Part shown: piece by piece, positions 23,845-36,300 of the stretch | Layout of the letters: each line of letters starts with the position of its first letter | How positions within the stretch are numbered: position 1 is the first letter of the stretch | DNA from: Euwallacea fornicatus | Lineage: Eukaryota; Arthropoda; Insecta; Coleoptera; Curculionidae | Direction: 5' to 3' | Length of the DNA stretch: 64,000 nucleotides | Assembly (NCBI RefSeq): GCF_040115645.1 | Contig: NC_089564.1 | Location: forward strand, 2,914,001 to 2,978,000 | Program-made: the position numbers and the translations under genes | Notes under the pieces: generated by a model | Told to the model about the DNA's origin: nothing | Databases searched by the model: none | What the model saw: only the letters and a program-made list of their open reading frames with translations

Positions 23845-24730
23845 TCAAGTGGTAGCAAATAAATAGAGCAACCCTTGAACAAATTGAAAAATTTCTGATC
23901 CTCCAAGCTTAGATTCTCCATACACTCGATCCACAAAACTAATTGGCACCTCTCCTATTGAGTACTCTTTTTGCCTTGCCCTGACAATTATTTCCATTTG
24001 AAATACATATCCCTTGGAAAAACAGCTCTTAATTAATGTCTCTAGAACATCTTTCTTGTATAGTCTAAATGAACCTGTGAGGTCAGATACACCTTCAAAT
24101 AAATATGTTATTATGTGAACAACTAAGGTTCATTTACAAAAAATACCTGGTCTTAGCAATATTTGCGTTATTAAGTTAGCACCTCTGGAAATCACTTTTC
24201 GTTTTAAATCCCATCCATGAACACCTCCACTTCCAACATACCGAGTACCTGTGACGATGTCATAATCTTTACTTTTCTGTTTCTCTATGAATTGTTTAAT
24301 GAATTTTGGCTGTAAAATTTTAATAAAAAACATGTATATGAGCTTAAACTGATAACTAACATGATGACTTAGATCTGCATCCATAATAATAATAAAATTT
24401 CCTGTTGCATGTTTAATTCCATGGATATAGGCTGTCCCAAGGCCTAGTTTTTTTTCACGAGGTCTAAGAATGATTTTGTCACTACCATAAATGGTTTGTA
24501 GTTGTTTTGCTGCCTCTAAGGTCCCATCAGGGCTTCCATCGTCGATTATTATGATTTCATAAGGATAACCACTTAAAATGTGTGCTTTTTAGAAATGTTC
24601 AGATAAGCTTAATATTTTAATAATCAAACCTGGAATTCATATTTTCCACTAGCATCCAAATGATAATAGGAAGGTTTTCTATTTCATTGTAAGTGGGCAA
24701 TAAAATTGAATATTTATTTGGTGAAGCCAT
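23845..24730 (-). CDS. DPM1: dolichol-phosphate mannosyltransferase subunit 1 (DPM1), 4 exons, 240 aa
   Basis: Transfers mannose from GDP-mannose to dolichol phosphate on the cytosolic face of the ER, feeding N-glycans, GPI anchors and O-mannose (family knowledge). Exons: 24630-24730, 24361-24571, 24147-24309, 23845-24092, all GT-AG, summing to 723 bases in frame. GT-A glycosyltransferase family 2 motifs in order are LLPTYNE (10-16), IIIIDDGSPDGT, LGTAYIHGIKHATGN, the metal-binding stretch DADLSHH (98-104), GWDLKRKVISRGANLITQIL, SDLTGSFRLYKKDVL and VPISFVDRVYGESKLGG, ending ATT. There is no C-terminal membrane helix, the metazoan form that depends on DPM2/DPM3 for anchoring. The start follows an AT-rich leader and gives the expected MASPNKYSILLPTYN N-terminus. 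The gene is divergent from V-ATPase G. Confidence 0.96.
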
Positions 24731-25286
24731 AATTTAAAATCTTTGCATTAAAAATCAAAATACTAAACGCATATGGTCCATAATGTTTTTAAAAACACAA
24801 CTATCCTTGTCCTTGGGTTGACAAACTAAATACGTCAACACGTCAACAAAGAATAAAATAAATAAAGAAATATAAATGACAAAGAAGAACAATACTATTA
24901 GCATATCCATAACAATTGTCATAAACTGAAGTACTGCGGAGTATATTACACCTACATCCTCCAAGACTGGATAGGTGAAGTATACCTATTGTTCTATTAG
25001 AACTGAAAAAGCCAAATTCAGTGCCAGAAGCGCACTTTTAAATTACTCTATCTTCATCAAATGAAGAATGCGAAAAGCCCTAAATTAAGGATTTTCCATA
25101 ATTATGACGGGACAATTGTTTCGTTCACTTTCGGACTTTTCTTCGGTTATTTCCGTAAAATCGATGTTGATAGTCATATGACTTGTGCCTTTGAATAGAG
25201 TTGGGTTGGCCTGGCTTGTGGTTTTTCGTACGTTCATTGTCAGATTCTCTAGAAAATCTTATTTCTTCGGAAGATTTTGCTACAAA
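24731..25286. promoter_or_regulatory. divergent promoter region between DPM1 and V-ATPase G
   Basis: 556 bases separate the two start codons, which face away from each other. No TATA box is obvious on either side. The part near V-ATPase G (25100-25286) is less AT-rich. The promoter role is inferred from position. Confidence 0.5.
24755..24922 (-). other. possible upstream small ORF in the DPM1 leader, 55 aa, hydrophobic
   Basis: ATG-started frame ending 25 bases before the DPM1 ATG on the same strand. It starts MTIVMDMLIVLFFFVIYISL, a long hydrophobic stretch that could be one membrane helix, then a polar tail (PKDKDSC...NIMDHM). T-rich DNA easily gives such codons, so chance is the main alternative. 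If the DPM1 transcript begins upstream, this would be an upstream ORF with a possible translational effect. Confidence 0.22.
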
Positions 25287-26286
25287 ATGGCCAGCCAAAC
25301 TCAAGGTATTCAACAGCTTTTAGCTGCCGAGAAACGCGCAGCTGAGAAGGTGTCGGAGGCTCGCAAACGTAAGCATAAATGTCTTAATTTTGTTTTAAGT
25401 TAGAAGTCACAAGGTTTCCTTTCGTACCTCTTTGGGTGTAATTGTCAGCGAAAACATTGATTTATCCCTGAGCAAGATGCCGTACATATTTGCCATTCAA
25501 CCCTTCATTTTGTTCAAAATCACTAATTCTTTTAGTACCATTTGTTATCAAGACCAGCCCTATGTTCATTCTCAATACTTTTTCTCGATAAATATTGAAA
25601 AAATGTAATACAGGTAATATCCTCAAATAACAGGTAAGGCTCGCAGGCTAAAGCAAGCTAAAGAGGAAGCTCAAGATGAAATTGAAAAATACCGTAAAGA
25701 ACGTGAACGTCAGTTCAGGGAGTTTGAGGCCAAGCACATGGGCTCAAAAGAGGATGTTGCAGCCAAAATTGATGCTGACACCAAGATCAGAATTGCCGAG
25801 ATGGAGAACCTAGTGAGGGGCCAAAAGGAAGCTGTAAGTATCTTTCTGTATAACTCCTTATAGAAGATATCATGTGACTACCAGGTCATGAGATTTATAT
25901 AAGAGTAATTATTGATTGGCATTTAAAGAATGGAAATGAAGGTTAGTTGTTTTCACGGGATGGTACTAAATTGCTTATTAAATGGGGACTGGTTTGATTT
26001 ATTGGGGTGGTTTTAGATTATTTATTTATATTGAAAGGTAAGTAGAATACTTGTGTTTGTTTTGTTATATGTAATGCTTACAGAAGTTATCTAATTGTTA
26101 CCTTGACAATCAAAGCATAGGTATAAGTGCATTAGTTTTTTTTTGCTTCATGATTGTTTAAATATAAGCATTAATCTCAACATTAACAAATTTTTTGATT
26201 TTTTCTAATTATTTCAGGTAATCCGTGAAATCTTGTCTTTGGTGTATGACATCAAGCCAGAAATTCACAAGAATTACCGCCAGTAA
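25287..26286 (+). CDS. Vha13: V-type proton ATPase subunit G, 3 exons, 116 aa
   Basis: Peripheral-stalk (stator) subunit of the V1 sector, pairing with subunit E to hold the catalytic head of the proton pump (family knowledge). Exons 25287-25368, 25634-25833 and 26218-26286 sum to 351 bases in one frame, all GT-AG. The start MASQTQGIQQLLAAEKRAAE is the near-invariant family N-terminus. It continues as a highly charged coiled coil (RRLKQAKEEAQDEIEKYRKE, then REFEAKHMGS) and ends with the typical DIKPEIHKNYRQ. Length is normal for the subunit (about 117). The first exon ends mid-codon (C|GT). The gene symbol follows Drosophila usage. Confidence 0.97.
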
Positions 26287-26585
26287 ACTTGTTATTGCAA
26301 AACATAGTTTCCTGTGCACTTATTTAAATACTAAAAAGAATTATTGTAGATACTTAATTATTGATGTATTAATGTAACTCATTCCATTTTAAATGTATAT
26401 TTTAATGGTTTTTTTGGTATTCATAATTGTAAGTATACATCTGTTTTGATGTTCAATAAGTTCATTCTACATATTTAATATGAAATTGCAATGTGACTTG
26501 ATAGAATGCCTATAATCCCTTGTTAATTTATCTCTAAGAAATACTGAAATTCTTTTATGCCCTGTTTGTTGTAAGTCTGTTGTGG

Positions 26586-26591
26586 AATAAA
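26586..26591 (+). terminator. V-ATPase G polyadenylation signal AATAAA
   Basis: AATAAA about 300 bases past the stop codon (26284-26286), in TGTGGAATAAAAGAAC, followed by a T/G-rich stretch. Suits the 3' end of the V-ATPase G transcript. Confidence 0.55.
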
Positions 26592-29020
26592 AGAACTTGG
26601 TGTTTAATATTTTTAGTTTTATTTAAAATATGGCTAATACCTATATACTTGGAAGAGTCAAGTGCAATTTAAGTGGAAATACTGGAATTATGCAAGTGGA
26701 AGAGGACTGCCCAAAGTTTAAAATGCCTCTTACAAAGGCCAATGAAGTGATTTAACGTACTAGTGGTTGAAGTGGGCGCACTAAGTCCCACTGGAGTCTC
26801 CACATCGATGTTTAAATTCGTATCGATTTCGTAGCAATGAAATTTTTTTAAGTAGCGCAGAAAGCAGCAGAGCAAATAAAAAAAAAACAATTGATTCGTC
26901 TCTAGAATTTATTTCTAAAAGTTGAAATTGTAAAATTTCTAATAATTTTATTTGGAGATCTGGTGAACACCGGACTGTTCCTGCCTGTGTTAACTGCTAA
27001 TCTCAAAACTTACTTTATTGCTCTGTATAAAATGTATGTTAAACCTTATGTGGTCCTTCTCCCACTTTCACAATCCCTATGTTTCCACTTGAACTGATGA
27101 TACCTGTATAATATGTTTCATTCAAATATATGTTTGGCTCGTCTCCTTAACAAGATAAAGGGTGGTAAAGCTCTATTGTTTTCAATTTTTGCTTTATAGC
27201 TTCTGGAACTTATGAAATGTTCAGGTCAAATTTTAACTAACTAGCTAAACTTTTAAAGTCTGCATTGTTAAATATATCAACTGATTGCCAAAATTCACTA
27301 GCTGTTATTTTTCTAGAATTATGCCATTTTTTCATAATCTGTCACTATTAACGGGTTATAAGAATTGCAAAAACTACCTTGCTTCTAAGGTAGTTTTAAT
27401 TTGTTACGCATAGAATGATTATTGAAAAAACTAGATATTGAAATATCACAAACATGCCTTGGATAAATTGATCTGTTGCCATGTCAGTTGGAGATGGCCT
27501 AATCAACGCCCTTAGTTTAAGGTTCGCTGCCTACTGGGTTTACCAGTAAACTCTTTTCATTGATCATTGGATATTTGGAAGTCCACAGCGAAAACTTTAT
27601 ATAGAAAAAATTATGTGTATTCTTAAATATTTTTGCAAATACCTAGGAAACAGTGATTTCTAGGGAAAAAATTAAGAAACGAAAAAAACTATAAATTAAA
27701 CAACTCATTTAGATTTTTTGTAAAAAACTATCAGTGGCGCTTCACAGAAATCTTTGGACTGGTAAAAGGGGGCATGACCCTACAAATCGTATCGACCCCC
27801 GTTGATAGCCTGTTAATCCGTATGGCTGAAAATCAGCGAATTTGAGATCCATTCAATCCAGAATATCGTTTCTCAAAAGGCATATTGCCATAAATATACT
27901 ACTTTATTGACAATTAAATGACTTTAAGTCAAACTTACTCTGAATCTTCAATGTCACTCAGAGTTGTAGAAGTTACTTTATGATTCATGCCTTATAGAAA
28001 ATAGATATTCTTCCTTTTCTAGACATCTCAAATCGCTCCCAAGTGGCGGTTCTTTGAGACTCCATGTTATTTTTTATAGCCCTATATCTTTTGATGTTTT
28101 TGAACAGGATCAGTTTTACCGCTGAGCACTTATTGATACCAGAAGGTCCGGTCATACTGCGAGTTTTTCTTAATTCGCAAGTATACTAGTTCTGGAATAG
28201 ACTTTTCAATTCTTTTTACATTTCCAATTTGTGGTTCAGTTATTAACAAAGTCCAAGATGATTTACCCCGCTTGTCGATTTTGAACGCTTTGCAAAAGGA
28301 AAACGCCTGTTAAACAAAATAATGTTTATTTTAAATTAAAAAAGTTTTATTGGCATATGTGTATAGTAAAATCTAACTAATTCTGATCCTAAAGTAAAGA
28401 AAAAAGCATATTACAAAACTATACAGGGTACATCCACAGGATGTCACAAATTCATGTCAAGTATGAGTATTTTACAGATAAGAGTTATCAGAAGGCACCG
28501 TTAACCTTAACTGCAGACAAACGTAAAGATTAAGAAAAAAAGTAAAAGTTATTTAATGGATTATACCATGCGGGTCAGTGGTTGACAGAAGAGGATTGGG
28601 ATGACTTCTTTATCTCATTTTTTCGATCGTTATGGAATATTCTTTATGTGAGTTTTCTTATGAGGAAGTTTAAATATAGAAAGACACAAGGTCGCGGTTA
28701 AGTAAGGACCTTAGAGTGGCAGATAGAAATGCGTGATCTCTCAATACCTTACAAGAATATTTTTACCACAACATATTTGATCTTTAACATATTTTAATAA
28801 GTACAGACCAATACGTAAGATAAATTTGGTTGAGGTAAAGCGTACTTCCTATTGCGATAAATGGGTGTGCGCTCCAAAGCAGAGAAATGACGAATGAGTT
28901 TGAAGAAAGAAGTTAAGATTGCTCACGGCGTGAGTCTAATCTTCGATCAGAGGAGCTACATGCTAATGTTTTCCCCATGTTAAGCCTAGCATTTAATTAT
29001 AGTGTGCTACTTAGTGATAT
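26592..29020. other. intergenic, no gene recognised
   Basis: AT-rich with scattered short frames. A small hairpin (actaccttgcttctaaggtagt, about 27374) and one TACAGGGTA motif at about 28423 are the only structures noted. The minus frame at 26669-26890 has no ATG at its beginning and no family resemblance. Confidence 0.5.
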
Positions 29021-29324
29021 TCGCCCGTCCTGATGTTACGCCCATGCAGTTCACAAGCTGTCTTGCTGTTCTCGGCATTAACTGTTTTTTTTTTGTAACT
29101 ATTGCACTCGCATAAGGGATATTGCTGGGTCGAATTTCCAGCCATTAGCACCCACCGTCCGCAGATGTGGATTGCTTTACGATTGGGATTTCTAATGGAC
29201 GTCTTTGTTGGCTCTAGAACTGAGGTCTAATCAACACGCCATTCAATGGGCGCAAGTAATATAAAAGCTCCAGTTGGCTAATTATTCCAACGTTACACGT
29301 TAACATGGTACATAGTCTGGAAGT

Positions 29325-29910
29325 TACGGTATCACCCTATATGTCTCAAAACCGCCTGGGTCGTTCCATTGTACAAGGAGGGAGATTTTTCACTTGTCAG
29401 AGAATTACCGTCTTGGTTGTCACTTTAACAAAAGTTATAATCAAAAAACTGGGTAAGAAAAGCGTAATGACTATCGTTGTCAGATAGGGGCAATATTCTA
29501 AACACAAATTGGGAAGACAAAGAAGAAAAAATGATATTAATTTTTTAACTAATTCAATTCTTGTACTTGAAACTTACTGAGAAGAACAGGGCGGCTGCTT
29601 TATTATGTGATTTCTCTAACGCCTTTAACTATGTGACACGCAACACAAAGAGCTGGAGCATGTTGGGTTTAGGGGTAGATTATTGGAATGTGTTCCGAAA
29701 CATTCTGTATGTACATCATCTATTTAACGTGGATTAACATCTTCTGGAAGTTTACACTGTCTGCCGATGACGGTTACCATTCTGGAGCACAGTGCTTGTA
29801 GGAAGTATATTAGTTTAAAAGTTTTGCAGCAGGGATTTGAACTCAAATGTGGGTGGTGTGTGGCAAACTGTTTGTCGTGAAATTTTAATAAAACAGAGTA
29901 CTTCATTACT
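29325..29910 (+). pseudogene. non-LTR retrotransposon (jockey-like LINE) reverse-transcriptase relic
   Basis: Fragments of a LINE reverse transcriptase appear in order but across frames: CLKTAWVVPLYKEGD (about 29343), SENYRL then TKVIIKKLGKK (about 29400-29455), AAALLCDFSNAFNYVT (about 29590, the DLSKAFD-like block with the first catalytic Asp region) and NCLS/NFNKTEYFIT (about 29865-29905). Multiple frameshifts and stops are present. The order and wording match jockey/CR1-type RTs from family knowledge. No 3' tail was found. Confidence 0.65.
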
Positions 29911-30049
29911 TTATAGTCGCGAATTTATGGTGCGCTGTTTAAGAGCAACATGAAATACGAGGACGTGAGATATGATGGAATTTGTTTTTGAGTTTCCTAT
30001 GAGTGATTATTTCTTAACGGGGACCTTCAAGTATAGAAACCGACAGATA

Positions 30050-31470
30050 TACAGGGTGATTCGCAAACCAACCGATACATAACAGGTGCGTGTAGGAGAC
30101 CTTAAAATTTGTCGATTTTTTATACGAAGTTTTTTCCTTATGCCTACAGTTAGTGAGATGTTGGTTTCCGAAGATGAATGAAAAAAAAAATGAAAAATTC
30201 TCTATTTCAGGAAAGGCTTAACTTAGAATCACCATATTTGGGAAACATTTTTGCTTTATTGACGTCTTCATTTGCTGGAAATGTGAAGTGGCTGAAAACT
30301 TAGTAAGGGGTTCTTTAGGAGTGAGTCACCCTTAAAATTATATGAATTTATTTAACCCTAACGAAAATAAAAACTAAGGTTTATCAATATGATAGTAAAT
30401 TTAATTTGATATTTTTTTGTATTTTTGTACATTTTTCGAGAAGTCATTCGTTATTGAACAAAATTTTTTTTTGCAAAATTACGTTCCTTAAAGACTATAA
30501 GGCCGTGCTCCAACTACTCTTCAACTCTTTCGTTGCAGGATAATACGATCAGGAAATTTTCTACGATATTCTACACTTCTTTGGCAATTACCTTGGCAGT
30601 ACCCCATTACTAACAGTGTCAGGACCAACGTTAATTGTTCATAAGCCTATATATTGGTGGACTTGGCCAATTCCCACCTGTTATATGCGTGGGTTGTCAA
30701 ACTTTATCTAGTTTATGAGACTTGAGGGCTGTATGGACGCCACCGCGAAGGAACTGTATGCAGATTTCGCACATGGCCCAGGGCGTGAGAAATCTTTGTT
30801 ACATTGGCCAGGCCTCACGAAAATCACTAATTTTAGATAATGATTGCAAAAACCTTTTAAAGTTTTGTATTTCCATAAATTTGTATAAAACAGACACACC
30901 GTACCGTGGGAATCGATCTACGGCAGTTCTGATTGGCGTGTACGTAGGCGGAGGGAGGCTGAAAATTACGAACTTGGTCGCCACCATCGTCGAAACCAAA
31001 AAAGTCTCAAGAATTTTCCAGGTCAGTTTTTTCCGAATTCTCTTGCTAACCACACGCAAATAACCTCATTCCATTTTTTCGTTATATTCTTCAATTTTTA
31101 TAAGCCAGTGCGGTTCTGAGCAATATCCAGTTATCAAAATAAAGTGCATATGTTACCGAATTACCAGGCCTTTGTTTTGTGAACCTTTGCTTCAGGGGTA
31201 TAAACGGGTAGTTGTATTCCGGGGCAAAACAAACAGCATATCAACTTGTTCATTAAATGTAAATTTTCCAGCCATTTTGACTACAAAGTACTACAAGCAA
31301 AATGAAGATGCGCGAAAAATTTGTAATCCGCAGAAATTTGAATATCAGATTTAACAATAGTTATATTCGAGCAACTAGGCATCAGGAAAAAACTTCGTAT
31401 AAAAAATCGACAAATTGTAAGGTCGCCTACACGCACCTGTTCTGTTAGTTGAGTTGCGAATCACCCTGTA
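30050..31470. mobile_element. 1.42 kb TIR element, non-autonomous
   Basis: The left end TACAGGGTGATTCGCAAACC and right end GTTGCGAATCACCCTGTA have TA on both sides (30048-30049, 31471-31472). The inverted repeat extends about 100 bp inward (left ttatacgaagttttttcctt pairs with the right aaaaaacttcgtataaaaaa). The interior has only short unconvincing frames, so no transposase. It belongs to the TACAGGGTG group by its ends. Confidence 0.88.
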
Positions 31471-31472
31471 TA

Positions 31473-33362
31473 TGTGGGAATGAATCGCTTGAACCATGAT
31501 GGCTATTGTTTGTGGGGTGCGATATCCTAACTGCTCTCTTATTCTGAAAATCGTTTACTTGATTATAAAATGGTATAAATCTCTTGAATACCATAGTGAA
31601 ACGTTTAGGTGATATACAGTATTTAGTGATTTTCGTTATATCGCCAATCGGATAATTGCTCCTAAACGCAAAAAGATACTAAAATGGAATATTGTTTATG
31701 GGAAAATGTTAGCGTATTGTGTACTGGACAGGACTTAATTATACATAGGGTGGCCGCATAAAGTTGTAGTTTTTAAATGATATGTGCTATATATTTTTAA
31801 ATATTGGGATGGTTCTTCCCACTGGCTCCAGAAATATATAAATAGGTATGTTATACTTACAAAAGAAAATTCGAAAACGAAATGTAATCATTTATTTATT
31901 AGAAATCAACTGTTGATTAATCATAAATTCGCAAGATCCGTTCACACACTAGTGGCGGATCTTGCCTCATCAATTATATAATAGCAACACATAACCATTT
32001 GCCGCTGAGCCTAAGGGAGATCCGCAATTATAGCTTATTTAGGGTCAAATGTAAAAACTTTCTTTTTCTCAGTGTGTGTTATAACATTCAAGATTACTAT
32101 TATGAATGGTGTTTACACCACATTAATATTGTCCTTTGAATGGTCTACTATAGGCATTTCTTGTAGTCCTGCTCAGTGTAATGTTTTATTAATGGATTCT
32201 TTTAGGAATTTTATATCTGGGTCTCACTAAACTTTGCTGCTGCTTTAGTTACTGTGCCTTAACTCTTTTGTATTTTTGTTATTGAGTTTAAATTGTCTAT
32301 TAAAGCCACAAATGCTAAGTTGGAATATATAGTTTAAATTTTTTTTTAATTCTGAATTTTTCCAAATATGTAAGGAAAGTATGGCATAAGTAAGATACTT
32401 TTTTTCATAAAGAATTTGATTATTGCAAAATTTTTTATTTTTTGCGCAATGGAGGACGCACAGTAGAATTTTTTTTCCATTAGGGGTGGTGTTGATAGGA
32501 ATAAACATTTGGTTTTAAATCTTCGGTTATTTTAGTTTCCAAAGTTGAGGTAATGTATCAAACTTGATGATATACATATAATTTAGGCAAATGTAAGTTC
32601 TAATTCAGTAAAGAATTTAATAGTTTTTGAAATTAATGTGGAGAGAAGTGCAAGAAATTAAATGATAGTAACGGCCACTCTGAACTATCTGGTAAATGGC
32701 ATTTTTGTTCAATTTCCAATTTGTTTGAAGTAAAAAATTTTCCACGATTTGAAATTCATTATTATACATATACACTTATATGAAATTTAGATTCCCTATA
32801 AATAAGTGCATTCAGGATATTTTCTTTTTGTTGTTTTAGAAAATCCTTTTTAGATTATTACATATTTTGCAAAAAGAAAAATCTTAATACTCAATTTTTC
32901 AATATATCTCTGGAAATATTCAGAATTTGGCGCTTTTTAGAAAATGTTCAAAAGCGCAGCTTTGCGCCATTTCTACTAAATTTGACGATTCCCTTATTAA
33001 GCGCAAATCTTTGGCACCTTACATAATTAAGGATGAATTGATTATTGAATAATACTTTAAAGCAACTATGATTTACACGCTCACAGCAAACTGGTAACTA
33101 GTGTTTTCTACTGGATGTTGTGTCTAGAGATAATCAAATATTCAGAAAATATTTAGTACATAAACCATAGGTATATGCGCCAGATTAGGAGAATCTGAAC
33201 TGGTAAAAATTCCCACCAATTATTTTTAAAAACAGTAAATATTATGAAAATAACATGCTGCAGGTTCTATTATTGGTTTATATCTTTGGTACATTTTTTG
33301 AATACTAGAGAGTATGTGATTAAATGATTAAGATGTTTTATAGTATACATTTCAGTTTACTG
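31473..33362. other. intergenic 3' of FA2H, no gene recognised
   Basis: AT-rich. A TATAGGG/CATAGGGTGGCC transposon-end-like motif occurs at about 31744 without a partner. No canonical poly(A) hexamer was seen close to the FA2H stop on the minus strand. Confidence 0.5.
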
Positions 33363-36300
33363 CTACCATTTAATGCCCATTTTTAGATGTCGTAGCCTAA
33401 TAGCAGTCCCAAATATTTTGTCCCAAAATATGCTACTTATACCAAAACCTAAAAAAAAACAATGATAAATCACTCACATTTTAATTTATTTTAGAAAATC
33501 ATAATAATAATTGTCTTACCGCTGTCATGATGGGCAAAATGGTGTTGATTGTGGTATCTTTTCAATTGGTAAAAATAAGTGTTTTCCTCAGGAGAGCCAT
33601 AGTGCAAATAGTAGTGAATCATGTCATACATCACGTATCCTTAAAGTAAAACAACACGGAAGTAATATAATCGATCATTCTGTTATTAAGCGATAAGAAA
33701 TCTATTTATTAATAACGCGCAAATTTTGAATTAAGTCATTACTAAGTACATTTTGTAATGAATTATAAATAGTTATTGTAAAACCTCTTGCAAAATATTA
33801 AGAGATTTAGCAAATTACTAGCGATATCTTACCTGCAATTGCACCCGCAGTTATTAGAATGACGTGAGACTCTGGTATTACAAAAGATAATATTTGGTAC
33901 AAGATAAATGCAATTATGGCTGCTGGAAACGGTGGAAATACTAATCTTCTAGTGTCAAATGGAACCTATAAAGACCCTGCTTTTTTATAGTCAAAATTAT
34001 ACTAGACCGCAGAGCTTACTTTGTGGTGTAGGCCATGTATAATAAAATGGAAATATATCATAAGCTTCGAGTGCCCAGAAGGCTCTATGTGGAACACCCA
34101 TCTGTGCAAAGAATATTCTAATAGACTCCATATCGTTATTCCTAAAACTACGAATAATACTACGGAGATCCACGGGGAAGGATCTGAAAAACAGAGGGAT
34201 TTTTATTTTTCCATAATATAGGCATTTTGTAGCTCACCTTTGGTTATGTTTGTGTATCTCACAGCTCCTAATTTAATTAAATAAATGATAACTGGTATCC
34301 AAACGATGGGAACCACATACCATGGCGTAATTGTCAAGTTTTCCAGAATAGGATTGCCAAAAAGCCGTAGATGCCGATCTACTGGAGAAATTACCCATTC
34401 TTTGTATTTCGTTCCCAAAGAGGTTACCTGCACTAACATGGGTTTGGACCAATCTACTAACTTCTGAAAGAGGTGAAGCAAATATAAAAACATGCTGTAT
34501 CTATCATAACATGCTATATCAGTGAAAGAATAATTGTATATATAGATTATAAGTAGTGTGTAGGTTACTATATACAGGGCGTCCATTTAAAGCTGTCATT
34601 GAAGGTTACTCAAAAACGGTATGTTATATGAAAAAAAGTTTCAAATAAAAGTAGTCTGCTAAAGAGGGAGACATGCCATGAAGATAGTAACTTTTACCTA
34701 AAACATTATTTGAAGAGCAACTTGTTTCTTCAAATGGCAACCCCGTATTTTTTTACAGATCCTCGTAGACCTTCAAAAAATGAATATTATTAATTTTAGA
34801 ATTTTTTTTTATTAGATATTTTGCTGCAGAGTCGTCCTTGATTTTTGTCCAATTTTTGAGACAGTCGAAGTTATAGAATTTTTTTAGTAGAAAAGTTTTG
34901 CAGTGCCTATTCTGTTTAAAATTCATCACGATCCTTCTATCTAATGAAAGAGAAAATATTTCTATGAAAAAAAATTCTTAAATTTCCCCTTGCTGGAGTC
35001 TAATTTATAACAAGTTTTACAGGAAATTGATATTCTTTTTTCGACCATCAATCGAATTGTTTTGAATGAAATCATTCAAAAGTTATTTTTTTCGTGTCAA
35101 AGTTCAATAAATGAACTGGATTGCTACACTGGATGAAAAATTAGAAATGGTTTTTATTTATGGAGAGGCTGGAAGAAATTTTAAATTTCTCTGTTGGACG
35201 ACTTTCAACAATGTCATTCAAAATTTCAAAGAAACTAAAATTTTGAAAACAAAAAATCACTCCAGAAATGCAACACATGAAGGCAATCACATAGCAGTTC
35301 TTGCGGCTGTTGCCTTTGATTCTCATGTAAGTTGACGTCAAACTGCTGCTGACTCAGGAATATAAAAAAAAGTGTCCAAAGAATTTTAAAGATGACTAAA
35401 TACCATCTCTACCACATTTCTTTACATCAGGAACTCCACGGAACTCATTTTGAAACAGAGTCAATTTTCATAATTGGATAAAGGAGCAATTAATTCAAAA
35501 TCCAAATTGCTTCTCCAACATTTTATTTTCGGACGAATCTACATTCACAACTCATGGTGCAGTAAACCACCATAATGTGCATTTTTTGAACGCTGTAAAC
35601 CAACGCTGGCTTAGAGAAGTTGAACCTCAAAGACCATGGTCAGTGTATATGTGGTGCGGTATTATTGGGGAATACTTAATTGGACCTTTCGTCATTGAAG
35701 GAAGCTTGAATGGAAAAATGTACTGCAATTTCTTGTAATTTCCCTGAATTGCTAGAAAACGTTTCACTTGCAATTAGACGGGTGATGTGGTATCAGCATG
35801 ATGCCTGTCCATCCCAATTTTCTAGAATGTCACGTGAGGTTCTGGATGAACTGTATCCAGATCGATGGATTGGACGGGGCGGTTTAGTGAATTGGCCCCC
35901 TAGGTCGCCTGATCTGACCTCGGCAGATTTTTTCCTCCGGAATTTTTTAAAGGACGAAATTTATGCAGAAGTACCAACAACTGCAGACAACATTAAAAGT
36001 GAAACTGAAAAGGCGTGTCAACTGAGAGACGGAGAGTAAACAGTTCGTTTCGAATAAAAATTTAGACGTGTTTGGAGCAGGAAGGACATTCGTTTGAACA
36101 TTTTATTTTATAAGTTTCTCAATTCATGATTTTAAATTAATTTTCAAAAAAAAAAACAGAAATAATGTTTTTTTTATTAGTTTGAGCAATTGTTGTGAGT
36201 TTTAAACAGAATATGCATTAGAAAAATTGTATACTATTATATAGTACGATGTACTATCATAAGCATTCAAGAAGTGGCCGCATATTTCTTTATCAAAAGT

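Noticed and set aside
26669..26890. Minus frame just past V-ATPase G
   Set aside because: It starts with TTG from a T-run and has no conserved features; probably 3' flank.
34573..36180. A complete right terminus for the DD41D relic in FA2H intron 1
   Set aside because: No CACCCTGTA-type end was found after 36060, so only the left end and the transposase remains are claimed.
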